64,000 nucleotides of DNA, taken from NCBI RefSeq assembly GCF_943192995.1, contig NZ_CALPCP010000008.1, positions 79,018 through 143,017 on the forward strand. The letters are read 5' to 3'. Of this stretch, positions 8,869 through 18,266 are shown piece after piece. This stretch comes from Flintibacter muris (lineage in GTDB: Bacteria; Bacillota; Clostridia; Oscillospirales; Oscillospiraceae). Positions within the stretch are counted from its first letter, which is position 1. Each line of letters begins with the position of its first letter. A program made the position numbers and the translations under genes. The notes beneath the pieces are model-generated. The model did no database searches, was not told the DNA's origin, and was given only the letters and a program-made list of their open reading frames with translations.

Positions 8869-10257
8869 ATGCTGTCTCTTGATAGAAACGACCCGCTGGA
8901 CCGTATGATTTTACAGGAATTGAACGGACAACCTGTACTTTTTGATACCTGGCTTGACGCAATGGACGAACTGGCCGATGAACCGGATTGTGACCAGATT
9001 TTGCGAGAAAAGGGGCTTGACCAGGAGGATGTGCTGCGGAGAGCAGAAGCTTATAAAGCGGACTTCCGCCGCCGCCTGTCGGACAGGGGCCTTCCGGTCT
9101 ACGACCGCTTTGAGTTGTGTCGCCTGCTCAGTGAACAGGCACAATCGGTGCCGTCTGAGGAACTGCTGCATATTTATTGCGGGATACTCTGTGACCCCGG
9201 TTTTTTACTGGATCACGAACCGGAACTTACTGACGATGAAGATCAAGCAGACTATGAGGAACAAATTATTTGGCAGTATTTTGGTTTTTTGGAGGAGCAA
9301 AGCAAGCTGATGCAGGCACTGACACAGCGCAGGAAATTAGCCAGGAACTTTGAGCAAATCGTAAAAGGAAAACGCAGTCCCAAGCCTGTGGACTGCGATA
9401 CCGAACGGAGGTATGAAATTTTACAGTGCTTTGCGGAACTGTTTGATATGCCCCGAAATGGAGGGGAACGTATCCTGCTGGATAATTTGTCCCACTATAT
9501 GCAAATTGCCGCAGCATCCCCTGTACTTAAATCGGTAGAACCGCTTTTCCTGTTCCGTCTGCTCACCCGCCGCCAGAGTTATATGTGTTCTCAGCCAGGC
9601 TTTGAGGCCAAATTGCCGCCGCTTTGGAAACGGAACAACAATAGGGTCGACGAAAACAACGGCCGAAACTTCAAACAATACCGGCTCAATCTACAACTGT
9701 TTGATCATCTTTGCTATATTTACCGCAAAGACGAATCAGTCGATTTTCCTCTCTGCTGGTATGGCCTTGACCAAATCACTGTGCTGGGCAATTTCTATCG
9801 GCAGGAGATACAGACCTTAGAGTATAATCCGGATGACATTCCCTTTCCTCTCACTGTGGAAGAAATGGTAGAGGACTCTCTGTTCTCCTGTTTTGAAAAC
9901 GGCTATGGCGATAATGTGCTGTTTGTGGACAGCGACTTAACCTATAGGGAATTGGAACGCTTTCAATGCTCTTCCAATCCGTTAATCAGTCACGCTCTGG
10001 AAAAGCTCTCGGACTATATGAACTGCCATGCGGCTGAATTGACAGAACGGTTTTTACAAGCCGATTCACCGCAGGTCAAATTACTGTGCCAGGATATTCT
10101 GGAGCAAGCCGGAATTGAAGGAATATACCAGCCGAAATCAGAACATGACCTCGCTCTGTTTTTAGCATCCATCAATGGAGGCTTGATGGAATTGCAGGAC
10201 TATCTTGCGGGACAGCATTTGATTCAGGCAGGACATGCGTTGTCTTCTACGGTTTAG
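8869..10257 (+). CDS. Hypothetical 462-aa protein
   Basis: A largely helical, acidic soluble protein with no P-loop, nuclease or membrane signature that I can recognise. Start chosen at ATG 8869, 6 nt after GAGGTG; an upstream in-frame ATG at 8839 lacks a ribosome site. It is one of only two large plus-strand genes in the element (the other is at 16697). Its stop overlaps convergently with the end of the XRE gene by 11 nt. The N-terminal region has aromatic/acidic repeats (MDELADEPDCDQ). The function is unknown. Divergence from the 187-aa gene suggests paired expression. Confidence 0.7.
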   Translation: MLSLDRNDPLDRMILQELNGQPVLFDTWLDAMDELADEPDCDQILREKGLDQEDVLRRAEAYKADFRRRLSDRGLPVYDRFELCRLLSEQAQSVPSEELLHIYCGILCDPGFLLDHEPELTDDEDQADYEEQIIWQYFGFLEEQSKLMQALTQRRKLARNFEQIVKGKRSPKPVDCDTERRYEILQCFAELFDMPRNGGERILLDNLSHYMQIAAASPVLKSVEPLFLFRLLTRRQSYMCSQPGFEAKLPPLWKRNNNRVDENNGRNFKQYRLNLQLFDHLCYIYRKDESVDFPLCWYGLDQITVLGNFYRQEIQTLEYNPDDIPFPLTVEEMVEDSLFSCFENGYGDNVLFVDSDLTYRELERFQCSSNPLISHALEKLSDYMNCHAAELTERFLQADSPQVKLLCQDILEQAGIEGIYQPKSEHDLALFLASINGGLMELQDYLAGQHLIQAGHALSSTV

Positions 10258-10582
10258 GGAATGCCAGAACGGCTTGGATCATATCTGACAACTTGTTCAG
10301 CTGCTCCGCAGAGAGATCACGCACCAACAGCTGGAGCCGCTGCATGGCAGCCTCCCGGGTCTGATCTGTTGCGCCGGTGTTCTCTGCGAACAGCTCTTCA
10401 AAGGTAATGCCCAACGTCCTGACCAGCTTATCCAAGGTCGTGATCGTGGGGCTTTTCAATCCCCGTTCCAAATGCCCCAGAAACGCCGGGTTGATACCTG
10501 CTTGCAGCGCAAGCTGTTCCTGGCTCAGCCCTCGCAGATGCCGGAAATACCGCACTCGTGCCCCAACGTCCATCCGCTCCAT
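10247..10582 (-). CDS. XRE-family transcriptional regulator
   Basis: A 111-aa protein with an N-terminal helix-turn-helix (VRYFRHLRGLSQEQLALQAG, then NPAFLGHLERG) spanning about residues 8-60, followed by a helical tail that may dimerise. I start it at ATG 10582, after AAGGCGGTGAG; an upstream in-frame ATG at 10609 has no better site. It is a candidate regulator for the element, for example of the palindromic promoter at 8081 or its own upstream region. No target can be assigned directly. It overlaps the end of the convergent 462-aa gene. Confidence 0.88.
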   Translation of the reverse strand: MERMDVGARVRYFRHLRGLSQEQLALQAGINPAFLGHLERGLKSPTITTLDKLVRTLGITFEELFAENTGATDQTREAAMQRLQLLVRDLSAEQLNKLSDMIQAVLAFPKP

Positions 10583-10968
10583 ACCCTCACCGCCTTTTGT
10601 ATGTAGCATACCCGGTCTTTTGGTATTCTACAAACGCTTAAAAGTATTTATATTTAATACTGAAAAGAATTAAATGATTATAGGTCCCGCGATCAACATA
10701 GGATGGATATCTGAGTCCATCCTATGTTGATCGCGGGACCGTCCAAGGGGGTAACAGGTTGGAGTTTGATATTGGTCTGTCGAACGGAAGTCAAAAACGG
10801 TGACCACATCGAAAATGAATGTCCACCCAGCGAGAAATAGGAAGGACATTCCTTTCCGCTGCGCTCATCCCTTTTTGACCTCCGATTCTCCAGAAAATTC
10901 TCCAGGGGGGAGTTCCCTCCTTTATATTTTAGAGAAAATTACCCCCCTCGAAAATACTCCACTAATTG
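10583..10968. other. 386-nt gene-free stretch between helicase and XRE genes
   Basis: AT-rich near the XRE start, then a very long perfect hairpin (10683-10740), then about 230 nt without a convincing gene or promoter. A TATAAT lies immediately left of the hairpin on the minus strand (10682-10677) and could be the -10 of the XRE gene, but no good -35 accompanies it. Two short C/G-rich inverted patches occur near 10903-10948. Confidence 0.5.
10683..10740. repeat. Perfect 25-bp inverted repeat with 8-nt loop
   Basis: The left arm 10683-10707 begins GGTCCCGCGATCAAC, the loop is TATCTGAG (10708-10715), and the right arm 10716-10740 is the exact reverse complement. There is no T-run on either side, so it is not a standard terminator. 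It could be an operator, a nicking or recombination site, or a terminal-repeat remnant. Confidence 0.85.
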
Positions 10969-13230
10969 TCAGGCACACTCCGGTTGGACTAACACATAAG
11001 TACAGTTTCTGCCGCGTCCATGGCGCTCTATGTGATATTCCTGAAGTAGAAGTATAAACCGCTTATCTTTCGTCAAGTCCTTCCATGTGTCCAGGCTAGC
11101 ACCCAGATGTTCCCGGATTTCCGTGCTTCGGACAGGCTGGCCATCCCATTTCTGGAAAAACAGCTCCAGCCGAGCCAGGAGCGTGGGACCACCCTCATAC
11201 TGCCGGGTCCTGCTTTTGCACAGTTCAGCGTGTCCAGGCAAGTCATTGTGATAGGTAAGTATGACATTACCCGGAAGCCGCTGGGATAACAGCTCCAGCA
11301 CATCCAGCGGCGGACAAAAAAGATAAATACTGATTGTCCCATCAAACCCTGGATTGCGCAGCGCACAACGGAAAATTTCCTGCTCCAGCCGGGCGGCTAA
11401 ATGGTGAGCGATGTAGGTCTGCACAGCCGGGATGGAATACAATACGCTCAAATCTTTTGAAACTAACCGTTCTGGCGGCAGCTTCTCCAACACATCGTAG
11501 AGACAATCCGAGCCGTAGGCGGCGGCAGTATGAATCAGATAGTCCCGAGGATTCAGTCTCGGAAAGCCCAGCATAATCACGGTCTCCGCATTGTGGAACA
11601 GGTTACTCCCATTGGTACCCCCCAAATGGGGAAGCACAGACCTTCTTTTGCTCTCCATCAGAAGCACACGCTTAAAGTCGTCCAATGACATCTGCCCCTG
11701 CAATGTGTCCTTCATCGTCTCCGCTTGCTTCTGATAGGTGCAAAGGAACACATCGCCTTTTGTTCCGGAAATGAGGTCTGCGGCAAGTTGACTGAGCATC
11801 GGAATCTTCCAGGGGGCATTCATGGCGCTCTTGGAGACAGATAGATTACGGTGAGTATAAATATTGAGATTTATGTTGCAAGCTTTCCGCTTTGGCATCT
11901 GTTTCAACCATTGCACATGATCCAGCATAGCGTAGTCTTGGTCCACTTCGGCCGTCGCGTCAAAAATGAGTGACTGGCACTGTCCATATTGCACAACCGG
12001 AGGCTGGATGCTGGCAATGGCAAAGCCGTTAACCTTGGAAAACAGACAGGGCTTTCCAGCGTAAAGCTCATCCATCACCGCGAAAGCAATCCGCAGGTTT
12101 TTGGTCGCAAATTTTTTGTTTCGCTCTAATACAGAGTCGCGGAACGCTTCATACTTGATTCGTTCCATGGACTCCACATCCTTCATATCGCAGTAGCCAA
12201 CCTGGATATCTTCCATCCTATAGTTCATTTCCAGGCGCAGCTTACTGCGAAGGTGTTGATAGGGTCGGTTAATCTGGTAGTCCAACTGTTGCTGGTAGTA
12301 TCGGACTTGCTGATCCGAGACTCCCTTTTTCTCGATCAGCCGGGTCAGTTCCTTGGATGCCTCGTCTATGACATTTTTATCCAATACCTGAGTCGGAGCC
12401 ATCTGGAATTTCTCGTCGAAGATCAAATAGCGCCTTGGATAGGGGCGACCGTCTTTCCCGATCCGGTATAACACAGAGCTCAAATATCCAGAGTCCCGGA
12501 GCATTAAAAATCGCTCTTGCGTCAGGCCAACTATCGGTGCTGTCAAAGCCTGTTCACGAAATTTCAGAATTCTACATCGATTGGAAAAGGAACAGGTAGA
12601 TGGATTGCAATCCTCGAAGGACTTAACATCCTGATTCATGCAAAAGCCCATCCGTTTCCCGGATTCGGTCAGCGCTTGCAACGCCACCATATTGGGTCGG
12701 TCTTCCTCGGTCCCTTCATTCAATACCTCCGCTAGCCGGTTCAGGTCCTCCACTTTCTGGAGTACAACTGTAATCCCAATCAAATTATCTGATAAATCTG
12801 GCTCATCGCAGAATAATTCTACCATCGCCTGATTGAACGCTTCAATCCAAGTTGATTTCCCTGAACCGGCCGGAGCGGGAATAATGATTGCCTCCTTTGT
12901 TGAGTGCTGGCCTAGAATTTTTCGGGTGCAGTACTCCCAGTAGTCCAGGTCCAGCTCTGCGCCCCGTTCCCTGCACAGGCGGCTCATATGTTTCATGATC
13001 CGCTTGGTAATTTTTTGAATCAGATAGTCGCTAAGGGCTTGGAACCCACGATTAGGGTTAGGGAGAGTTGGACAGAGCCTTTCGGGAACTGTGGGAACTG
13101 TGTTCTCTCTAACCCCTTCAACAGGGGGACTCTGAAGTGCTCTTAACACATAACCGCCGGAGGCCTCCCAATTTTTTGCCGGGATATTTGCATCTTTTAC
13201 TTCCGCCAATTTATTCTGATTTTTATCCAT
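10969..13230 (-). CDS. DinG/XPD-like Fe-S helicase (element-encoded)
   Basis: A 753-aa P-loop NTPase. Walker A PAPAGSGKST (118-127) and a DEAH-like box LIFDEKF (269-275) are followed by a C-terminal helicase half with LGGTNGSNLF and IMLGFPRLNP, reminiscent of SF2 motifs V/VI. Between Walker A and B lie C197, C208, C213 and C219. The last three have the C-x4-C-x5-C spacing that I recall for the DinG iron-sulfur cluster. This supports a 5'-3' DNA helicase of the DinG/XPD group, here probably serving element replication or recombination. The first ~60 residues are low complexity. The ATG follows GGAG. Confidence 0.7.
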   Translation of the reverse strand: MDKNQNKLAEVKDANIPAKNWEASGGYVLRALQSPPVEGVRENTVPTVPERLCPTLPNPNRGFQALSDYLIQKITKRIMKHMSRLCRERGAELDLDYWEYCTRKILGQHSTKEAIIIPAPAGSGKSTWIEAFNQAMVELFCDEPDLSDNLIGITVVLQKVEDLNRLAEVLNEGTEEDRPNMVALQALTESGKRMGFCMNQDVKSFEDCNPSTCSFSNRCRILKFREQALTAPIVGLTQERFLMLRDSGYLSSVLYRIGKDGRPYPRRYLIFDEKFQMAPTQVLDKNVIDEASKELTRLIEKKGVSDQQVRYYQQQLDYQINRPYQHLRSKLRLEMNYRMEDIQVGYCDMKDVESMERIKYEAFRDSVLERNKKFATKNLRIAFAVMDELYAGKPCLFSKVNGFAIASIQPPVVQYGQCQSLIFDATAEVDQDYAMLDHVQWLKQMPKRKACNINLNIYTHRNLSVSKSAMNAPWKIPMLSQLAADLISGTKGDVFLCTYQKQAETMKDTLQGQMSLDDFKRVLLMESKRRSVLPHLGGTNGSNLFHNAETVIMLGFPRLNPRDYLIHTAAAYGSDCLYDVLEKLPPERLVSKDLSVLYSIPAVQTYIAHHLAARLEQEIFRCALRNPGFDGTISIYLFCPPLDVLELLSQRLPGNVILTYHNDLPGHAELCKSRTRQYEGGPTLLARLELFFQKWDGQPVRSTEIREHLGASLDTWKDLTKDKRFILLLQEYHIERHGRGRNCTYVLVQPECA

Positions 13231-13327
13231 ATTTCTCCATTATCTATCTATATTTTGTTCTACATTCTTCTGTGCTGTCCGGCAACCCTCCCGGCAGCAC
13301 GCGTTGCCGGAAGGGTTGCTGTTTTGC

Positions 13328-14829
13328 TCAGATATTTGCCGGGTTTTCCAGCAACTGGGCTGGGATCGCAACCACGTAAGTGCTGTCCCGTGTCCCGTTT
13401 GCCATCAGATCATACCGGTACCGGTATCCGGAAGACGGAGCTTTGATTAACCCTTCCCCAGCCAGGATTTTCTGCAAATCCTGTGTCCACCTGTCCCGTT
13501 GAAAAAAAGAACAGTCGAGACCTTTTTCTTTCCGTGCAGTGCGCTTGTACTCCACGGCCCAAGTATCTTCTGGGAAGATCAAGAATCGCTCTCCGCCGAT
13601 AACACGCCACGCCGCCATAGGCTTGTCCGCCTTGACAAAACGCCGGTCCTCCGGGACAACGGCGCTGCCTCGCTCACTGATCAGGTTCCTCATCAATTCC
13701 AGAAAGACATCAGATTCTTCCACATGTCGGAGTTTCACGTTCTGTCCCGGCTCAGGGTCAAATACCTCTTTTGCACCTTGGCGGTACGGCTCCAGTTCTT
13801 CATTGGACATCAGTTTTGCTTTCTGCAGTTCCACCAGGAAACTCAGTAATACCTGATACCGGATGGCATCCCGCAGTAGCTTGGGGTCTAATGTCGCTTG
13901 AATGTACCGGCTGTCTGGTTTCCCGAAAGACAGCCTTGCCTTTTGAACAACCTGCCTGGCCCAAATATCCTCATCTTCCAGGGCTCCATCCCACCACCAG
14001 TGCAGCAGCACGGCAATCCTCGAAGTTTCCTCCCTGAGCTGAGCGGCAATTTGGGGATCATAGCCTGAGATGTTTGCCGTGTCGGCGCGAGCTCTGTCCG
14101 GGCGCAGTTGAGAAAAATAACCGATGCGTCCTCAATATACGGGGTCAGTTCGTTGATCTGTGGAGACGATGCGCCAATCACCAGAGCAGACGTGTCGGTA
14201 TAGGGCATAGGAAGCGTCAACTTGGTTTCTTTGTACTTGACTTTTAGCCTGGTGTGATCCTGAATGTGCAGCGGCAGATATTGCTCCGTCCGATAGTCCA
14301 GCACCGCACCCCGCTGGACGCTCCAGTTCTTTCCTTTCCATTCTCGAATCGTGGTCACTGCCCGTACTATGCCGCACAGCAGCGATTCGACCTCCGGATT
14401 GCTGGAGGATGTCGCGCTCATTGCGTGGAAGGACGGCTCCGCCGTCCGCAAAGCCATAGCGTGCTGTCCGCACAGGATATCAGTTATGAGTCGGTATCCT
14501 GTTCTTTGGGGATCAAACAGCTCCAAAACTGCCAGGAAGGTCTGTGCAGCCTGCCGAAAATCATCCTCGGTACTTATCCTCTTGTGCCCATCTATCCTGA
14601 TTTTTCTCCTGGTATTAGGCAGTTGGGGGCCGCACTCCACACAGCAGATGCGGTACACATCGTTCTTCAGCCACTTTTTGAAATGTTTTTCCCGGGCCTC
14701 CAGGGTCATGTCCGAGAAATTAGGGATATATTTCTCTAATTTTTTTTCGGTCAACAGGGCAACAGATTCATTCTCCACTACAAAAAACTGCTGCTTATTC
14801 GTTACGATCTCAATCACCTGAGTTTTCAA
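13328..14829 (-). pseudogene. Frameshifted ~500-codon element gene of unknown function
   Basis: The upstream frame runs from ATG 14829 for about 245 codons (to ..IFLNCART). The protein then continues in another frame (DTANISGYDPQIAAQL, then LLHWWWDGALED) to the stop at 13328. One extra G near 14095-14104 (GCGCCCGGAC on the coding strand) would restore a single 500-aa product, and the total length of 1502 nt fits a 1-nt loss. Without a shift, the first frame ends at 13888 with a nonsense tail. It sits between the recombinase and helicase genes. A mutation, an assembly error or, less likely, programmed frameshifting could explain it. The family is not recognised. Confidence 0.7.
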
Positions 14830-14885
14830 AATGATCCTCCTTTGCTTATTGAGCAGGCAAGGGGGAGCCCTGCCTGCCTATGCCT

Positions 14886-16484
14886 TCACTCCGTGACCGG
14901 GCGGCACTCGGTGACGCTTACCTTGTAGCCCCGCCCCGTGCCGCTCCCCCCGGCACGAACCAGAAACCGGATCGGCAGCTCCGCCACTTCGACGATGAAG
15001 TAATCCGGGTAGACGGTGATCCGCTGGATCACTTCATCCAGGACAGCATCACCACCCGCCAGTTCCCGCTCCAGCAGGACTCGAATTTCCGCTAATCGTT
15101 CCGTATTGTGGCTCAGACGCTTTTTCTCTTTCTCGACTTCCTCAAGCTGTGTCCGCAGCCGTTCGATCTCTTCGTCACAACGTGTTAACATTCGCTGCAT
15201 GTCATTTTTGCTCAGGCTACCGTCCAAAAAAGCCTCCAATGCCCGGTCCCGCCGGTCCGACTGTTTTTGAATCGCCTGTTGAATCCGCTGAGTCCCGCCG
15301 CTGTCCTCTTGCCGCGCCTGCCTAAGCTGTTCCAGCTCCTGCAAGAGGCCGCCAATGATGGCCTCTCCGTCCAATGCCAGCTCCCGGAGGACACGCTGAG
15401 CGCAGGCTAGAATAACCGGCCCGTGAACCGCCCTCATCTGACAGCCGACGGTGGTATCAAAATGTCCCCGGCAGACGAACCGCTGGTAATCCGTACCGTT
15501 GGCCCGGCGTGTGCGCTTCACCGTGAAGCTGCGCCCGCACGCACCGCAGCGGACCTTTCCTGAAAACCAGTACCGGGCTGAAAACCGGCCCTTGTCCTCC
15601 ACCATACTGGCCCGTTCCGACAAAGCTGACTGAACGGCCTCAAACTGCTCCCGGCTGACGATGGGCTCATGGTGGTCCCGCAGAAGCACCTGTTCTTCTG
15701 TTCCGTCGTTGAGTATCTTGCGGTGGCTGAGATAGTCGGTCGTCCGGTATTTTTTCTGCAGCAAATCCCCACAATACTTTTCATTCCTGAGGAGTTTCAC
15801 TATCATTGTGGAGGACCAGGCCCCGTTGGGCCTGAGGGGCGGACGGATACCCGCTTCGGTCAGCTCCCGGGCAATGGTATGAGACCCCTTGCGTTCCACC
15901 AGAAACTTATGATATACTAAGCGTACCACCTCCGCCTGTTCCGGCTCGACGGTCAGCTGGCCGTTGGCCAGGGTGTAGCCATACAAGGATTGATTTCCAA
16001 ATACTACCCCCCGCTTCATTGCCTGGAGCTGCCCCCATCGTGTCCGCTCGGATATTTTCCGGGACTCCTCCTGAGCCACACTGGCCATGATAGTCAGTCG
16101 GAACTCGCCGTCGTTGTCCCTTGTGTCGATGTTGTCATTAAGGAATAGGACGCCCACTCCCTTTTCTTTCAGTTTCCGGGTCACCTGGAGGGTATCCACA
16201 GTGTTCCGGGCAAACCGGGAGACTTCTTTGGTGATAATCAGGTCGATCTCACCGTCCAGAGCGCGGCTGATCATTTCCGCGAACTGGGGCCGGCGTTTGA
16301 TCGAGGTGCCGGACAAGCCCTCGTCCGCGAAAACGCGGACAAGGGACCAGCCCGGATGCTCCGTGATGTACTTCTGGAAAAACTGCCGCTGGGCGGACAG
16401 AGAGTTCAGCTGATCCTCTTTGTCCGTAGACACCCGGCAGTAGGCCGCCACCCGCAGCGGGCCGTTAAGTGGCAAGGGCTTCAT
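14886..16484 (-). CDS. Large serine recombinase (site-specific integrase)
   Basis: A 532-aa protein of the TnpX/TndX type. The resolvase catalytic domain (about 10-160) has YCRVSTDKEDQ with the nucleophilic serine, and EVSRFARNTVD. The recombinase domain follows (YGYTLANGQL; LRNEKYCGDLLQKKYR), then a zinc ribbon with CGACGRSF and later cysteines, and a C-terminal coiled coil rich in E/K/R. This enzyme class cuts att sites at a 2-bp core and can both integrate and excise. Its ATG follows AAGGAAGAG and lies inside a 29-codon leader ORF. It is probably the recombinase that placed the element in dpaA. Confidence 0.93.
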   Translation of the reverse strand: MKPLPLNGPLRVAAYCRVSTDKEDQLNSLSAQRQFFQKYITEHPGWSLVRVFADEGLSGTSIKRRPQFAEMISRALDGEIDLIITKEVSRFARNTVDTLQVTRKLKEKGVGVLFLNDNIDTRDNDGEFRLTIMASVAQEESRKISERTRWGQLQAMKRGVVFGNQSLYGYTLANGQLTVEPEQAEVVRLVYHKFLVERKGSHTIARELTEAGIRPPLRPNGAWSSTMIVKLLRNEKYCGDLLQKKYRTTDYLSHRKILNDGTEEQVLLRDHHEPIVSREQFEAVQSALSERASMVEDKGRFSARYWFSGKVRCGACGRSFTVKRTRRANGTDYQRFVCRGHFDTTVGCQMRAVHGPVILACAQRVLRELALDGEAIIGGLLQELEQLRQARQEDSGGTQRIQQAIQKQSDRRDRALEAFLDGSLSKNDMQRMLTRCDEEIERLRTQLEEVEKEKKRLSHNTERLAEIRVLLERELAGGDAVLDEVIQRITVYPDYFIVEVAELPIRFLVRAGGSGTGRGYKVSVTECRPVTE

Positions 16485-16554
16485 ACTCTTCCTTGGTGAT
16501 AAGCCCCGCCTTCAGCAGACTGCGCAGCAGCGCGATACGAAAGACAGAGTTCAA
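16465..16554 (-). CDS. 29-aa leader peptide upstream of the recombinase
   Basis: A TTG-initiated micro-ORF with an ideal GGAGGGAATTCC site. The product begins MNSVFRIALLRS and ends with GLITKEEYEALAT, which resembles the short SHOCT-like C-terminal motif often found next to recombinases. It overlaps the recombinase start by 20 nt, and the recombinase ribosome site is inside it, so translation is probably coupled. It may tune recombinase expression. It could also be the surviving end of a longer SHOCT protein. Confidence 0.55.
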   Translation of the reverse strand: MNSVFRIALLRSLLKAGLITKEEYEALAT

Positions 16555-16696
16555 GGAATTCCCTCCTTTCTGTTTTTTGGGCCCAGGAGCATCGTAACAA
16601 ATTTTGGCGTTTTTAGCGCAGGGGCTGCAATTTCCACTGATATCTTTTGTATTTCTGAAAATAATGCGTAAATTTCAAACTTTTGGTGGTGATTAT

Positions 16697-18229
16697 ATGG
16701 ATGGTTATTATAAATTGATTCGTCGGGTTTATTCTGAAAAGCGTATTCAGCCCACGGAATATCTTCCGTGGGCCGAATATCTTTCTCGGTATAATGTTTC
16801 CTTTACCATAGGGAACTCCATATATTCCAAAACCGAAGGTGTTCATGCTTTGCTCTGTGCTGTCGAAGCGGGTGGGTGTGATTCCGAACTACTGGATTGG
16901 GCCAGGATATTCCTGACAGATCGCGGCCTCCTGTTTCCTCAAACAAGGGAACGGTTCTATGATTCTCCGAATCGATCCATGAAACGGCACATGTTAGCTT
17001 GCGGTGCCGGTCAAAAGGTCACAGAGTATTGCCCCTCTCTTGCATACGAACAGGAGAGCGCCATCCTGAATCAAATCGAAGCCTTCCATCAAAGTACTTT
17101 GTCCGAGTGGAAAACCGCATTACCGGCCTTGAAACAGTACTTGTATCTGGATATGACAAGGTTTCAGCACCGCTTTGCAGAACGATCCGTTACAGGGGGG
17201 AAACTGATCCCTTATGTGGACAGACTGAACAGTGCGTTCCAAAAGTATCTTATCCAAATGGAGGCGTTTATTTCTCCAAACGTCAACACGGAGGATATTG
17301 CGTACTATTTTATATGCAAGTCCTTCATGAAAAGTAAACAGCCGGTTTATCTGAACCGACCCGATATTATCTTTCAAATGTTCCGTTCCCCAGTTCACCG
17401 GTTTCTGTATCAGGGTAACTGGGGCGTTGCTAACGCAATCCAGGATGGATGTGTCCGCCGTCCGCTTCCGATTACTGTCCAGTCCCTTAACGCAGATCAA
17501 GAACTGTTTCAGCAAATCACTTCGATCTGCGCCGAAGCCTGTGCGAGGTGTGGGCTCGACTTTTCCAAAGAATCTTGGGATGCCCTGTGGAGGTGTATCG
17601 AAGCCTGCGTTCAGTGTTTCCCTTATCAGATCGCGGACTTATTTTCTGTTCAATATATGTTCCGTCAATTACTAAAATTCCGACGATCAGGATACCCTGT
17701 CTTCGATCAATGGCTGGAGCAGAAACTGTCCGCCAAATCAAACCCGATCTATATCGCCCATTGGAGCGCCCTTGTCAGAAAGCTGTATGTTATGTCAAAG
17801 CAACAAGGAGATGCCACCGATTTATGGCTGGACAGTATCCATAAATACCGTAAGCTGTTGGAATCTCCTGAAACAGACGATTCCGAGATTTTTCCTGTCA
17901 TTGAGCCGTTGGCCGCGAGAGTACCCCGCAATCAAATCTCAACCACACCGGAACAAGCTGAACTGGAACGTATCATTGCAGAACTGAATCAACAGGCGGA
18001 TGAAGTCAACAGAATACCGCCGTTGAAAGGGCGGTCGCGAAAAGGACCCTTGGCAACGATGCAGACAGCCCGAATGAGAACATACTACAAGACAACAGAC
18101 GCGGCCCGTGCAATTGACGCTGTCCACGCTGAGTGGCTCCTTCTTCAATGCGTCTGTAGTCAGGCCCAGCGCGAGCTGATGGAGGCCATCTATCTGCTGC
18201 TTACCAAAACAAACGGAGGCCCGGCGTGA
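16697..18229 (+). CDS. Hypothetical 510-aa protein beside the recombinase
   Basis: A helical protein with many Cys, Tyr and Phe residues (CAEACARCG; CIEACVQC) but no recognised domain, signal peptide or membrane span. Start chosen at ATG 16697 after GGTGGTGA; an in-frame ATG at 16604 has no ribosome site and adds a hydrophobic leader of doubtful reality. The last ~130 residues (GRSRKGPLATMQTARMRTYY and beyond) are basic, then helical, and could bind DNA. It is divergent from the serine recombinase and lies between it and the element's right edge, where excision-control genes are sometimes located. The function is unknown. Confidence 0.7.
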   Translation: MDGYYKLIRRVYSEKRIQPTEYLPWAEYLSRYNVSFTIGNSIYSKTEGVHALLCAVEAGGCDSELLDWARIFLTDRGLLFPQTRERFYDSPNRSMKRHMLACGAGQKVTEYCPSLAYEQESAILNQIEAFHQSTLSEWKTALPALKQYLYLDMTRFQHRFAERSVTGGKLIPYVDRLNSAFQKYLIQMEAFISPNVNTEDIAYYFICKSFMKSKQPVYLNRPDIIFQMFRSPVHRFLYQGNWGVANAIQDGCVRRPLPITVQSLNADQELFQQITSICAEACARCGLDFSKESWDALWRCIEACVQCFPYQIADLFSVQYMFRQLLKFRRSGYPVFDQWLEQKLSAKSNPIYIAHWSALVRKLYVMSKQQGDATDLWLDSIHKYRKLLESPETDDSEIFPVIEPLAARVPRNQISTTPEQAELERIIAELNQQADEVNRIPPLKGRSRKGPLATMQTARMRTYYKTTDAARAIDAVHAEWLLLQCVCSQAQRELMEAIYLLLTKTNGGPA

Positions 18230-18266
18230 GCACATGGCTCAGCCGGGCCTCCGGTCTGGTTTCTCA

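Noticed and set aside
13888..14011. C-terminal end of the upstream frame as a genuine protein tail
   Set aside because: Its sequence is the out-of-frame reading of the conserved-looking LLHWWWDGALED region, so it is a frameshift artefact.
16750..16771. CCCACGGAATATCTTCCGTGGG palindrome considered as an att or operator site
   Set aside because: It lies inside the coding part of the 510-aa gene and has no partner copy at the dpaA junction, so nothing supports a site-specific role.
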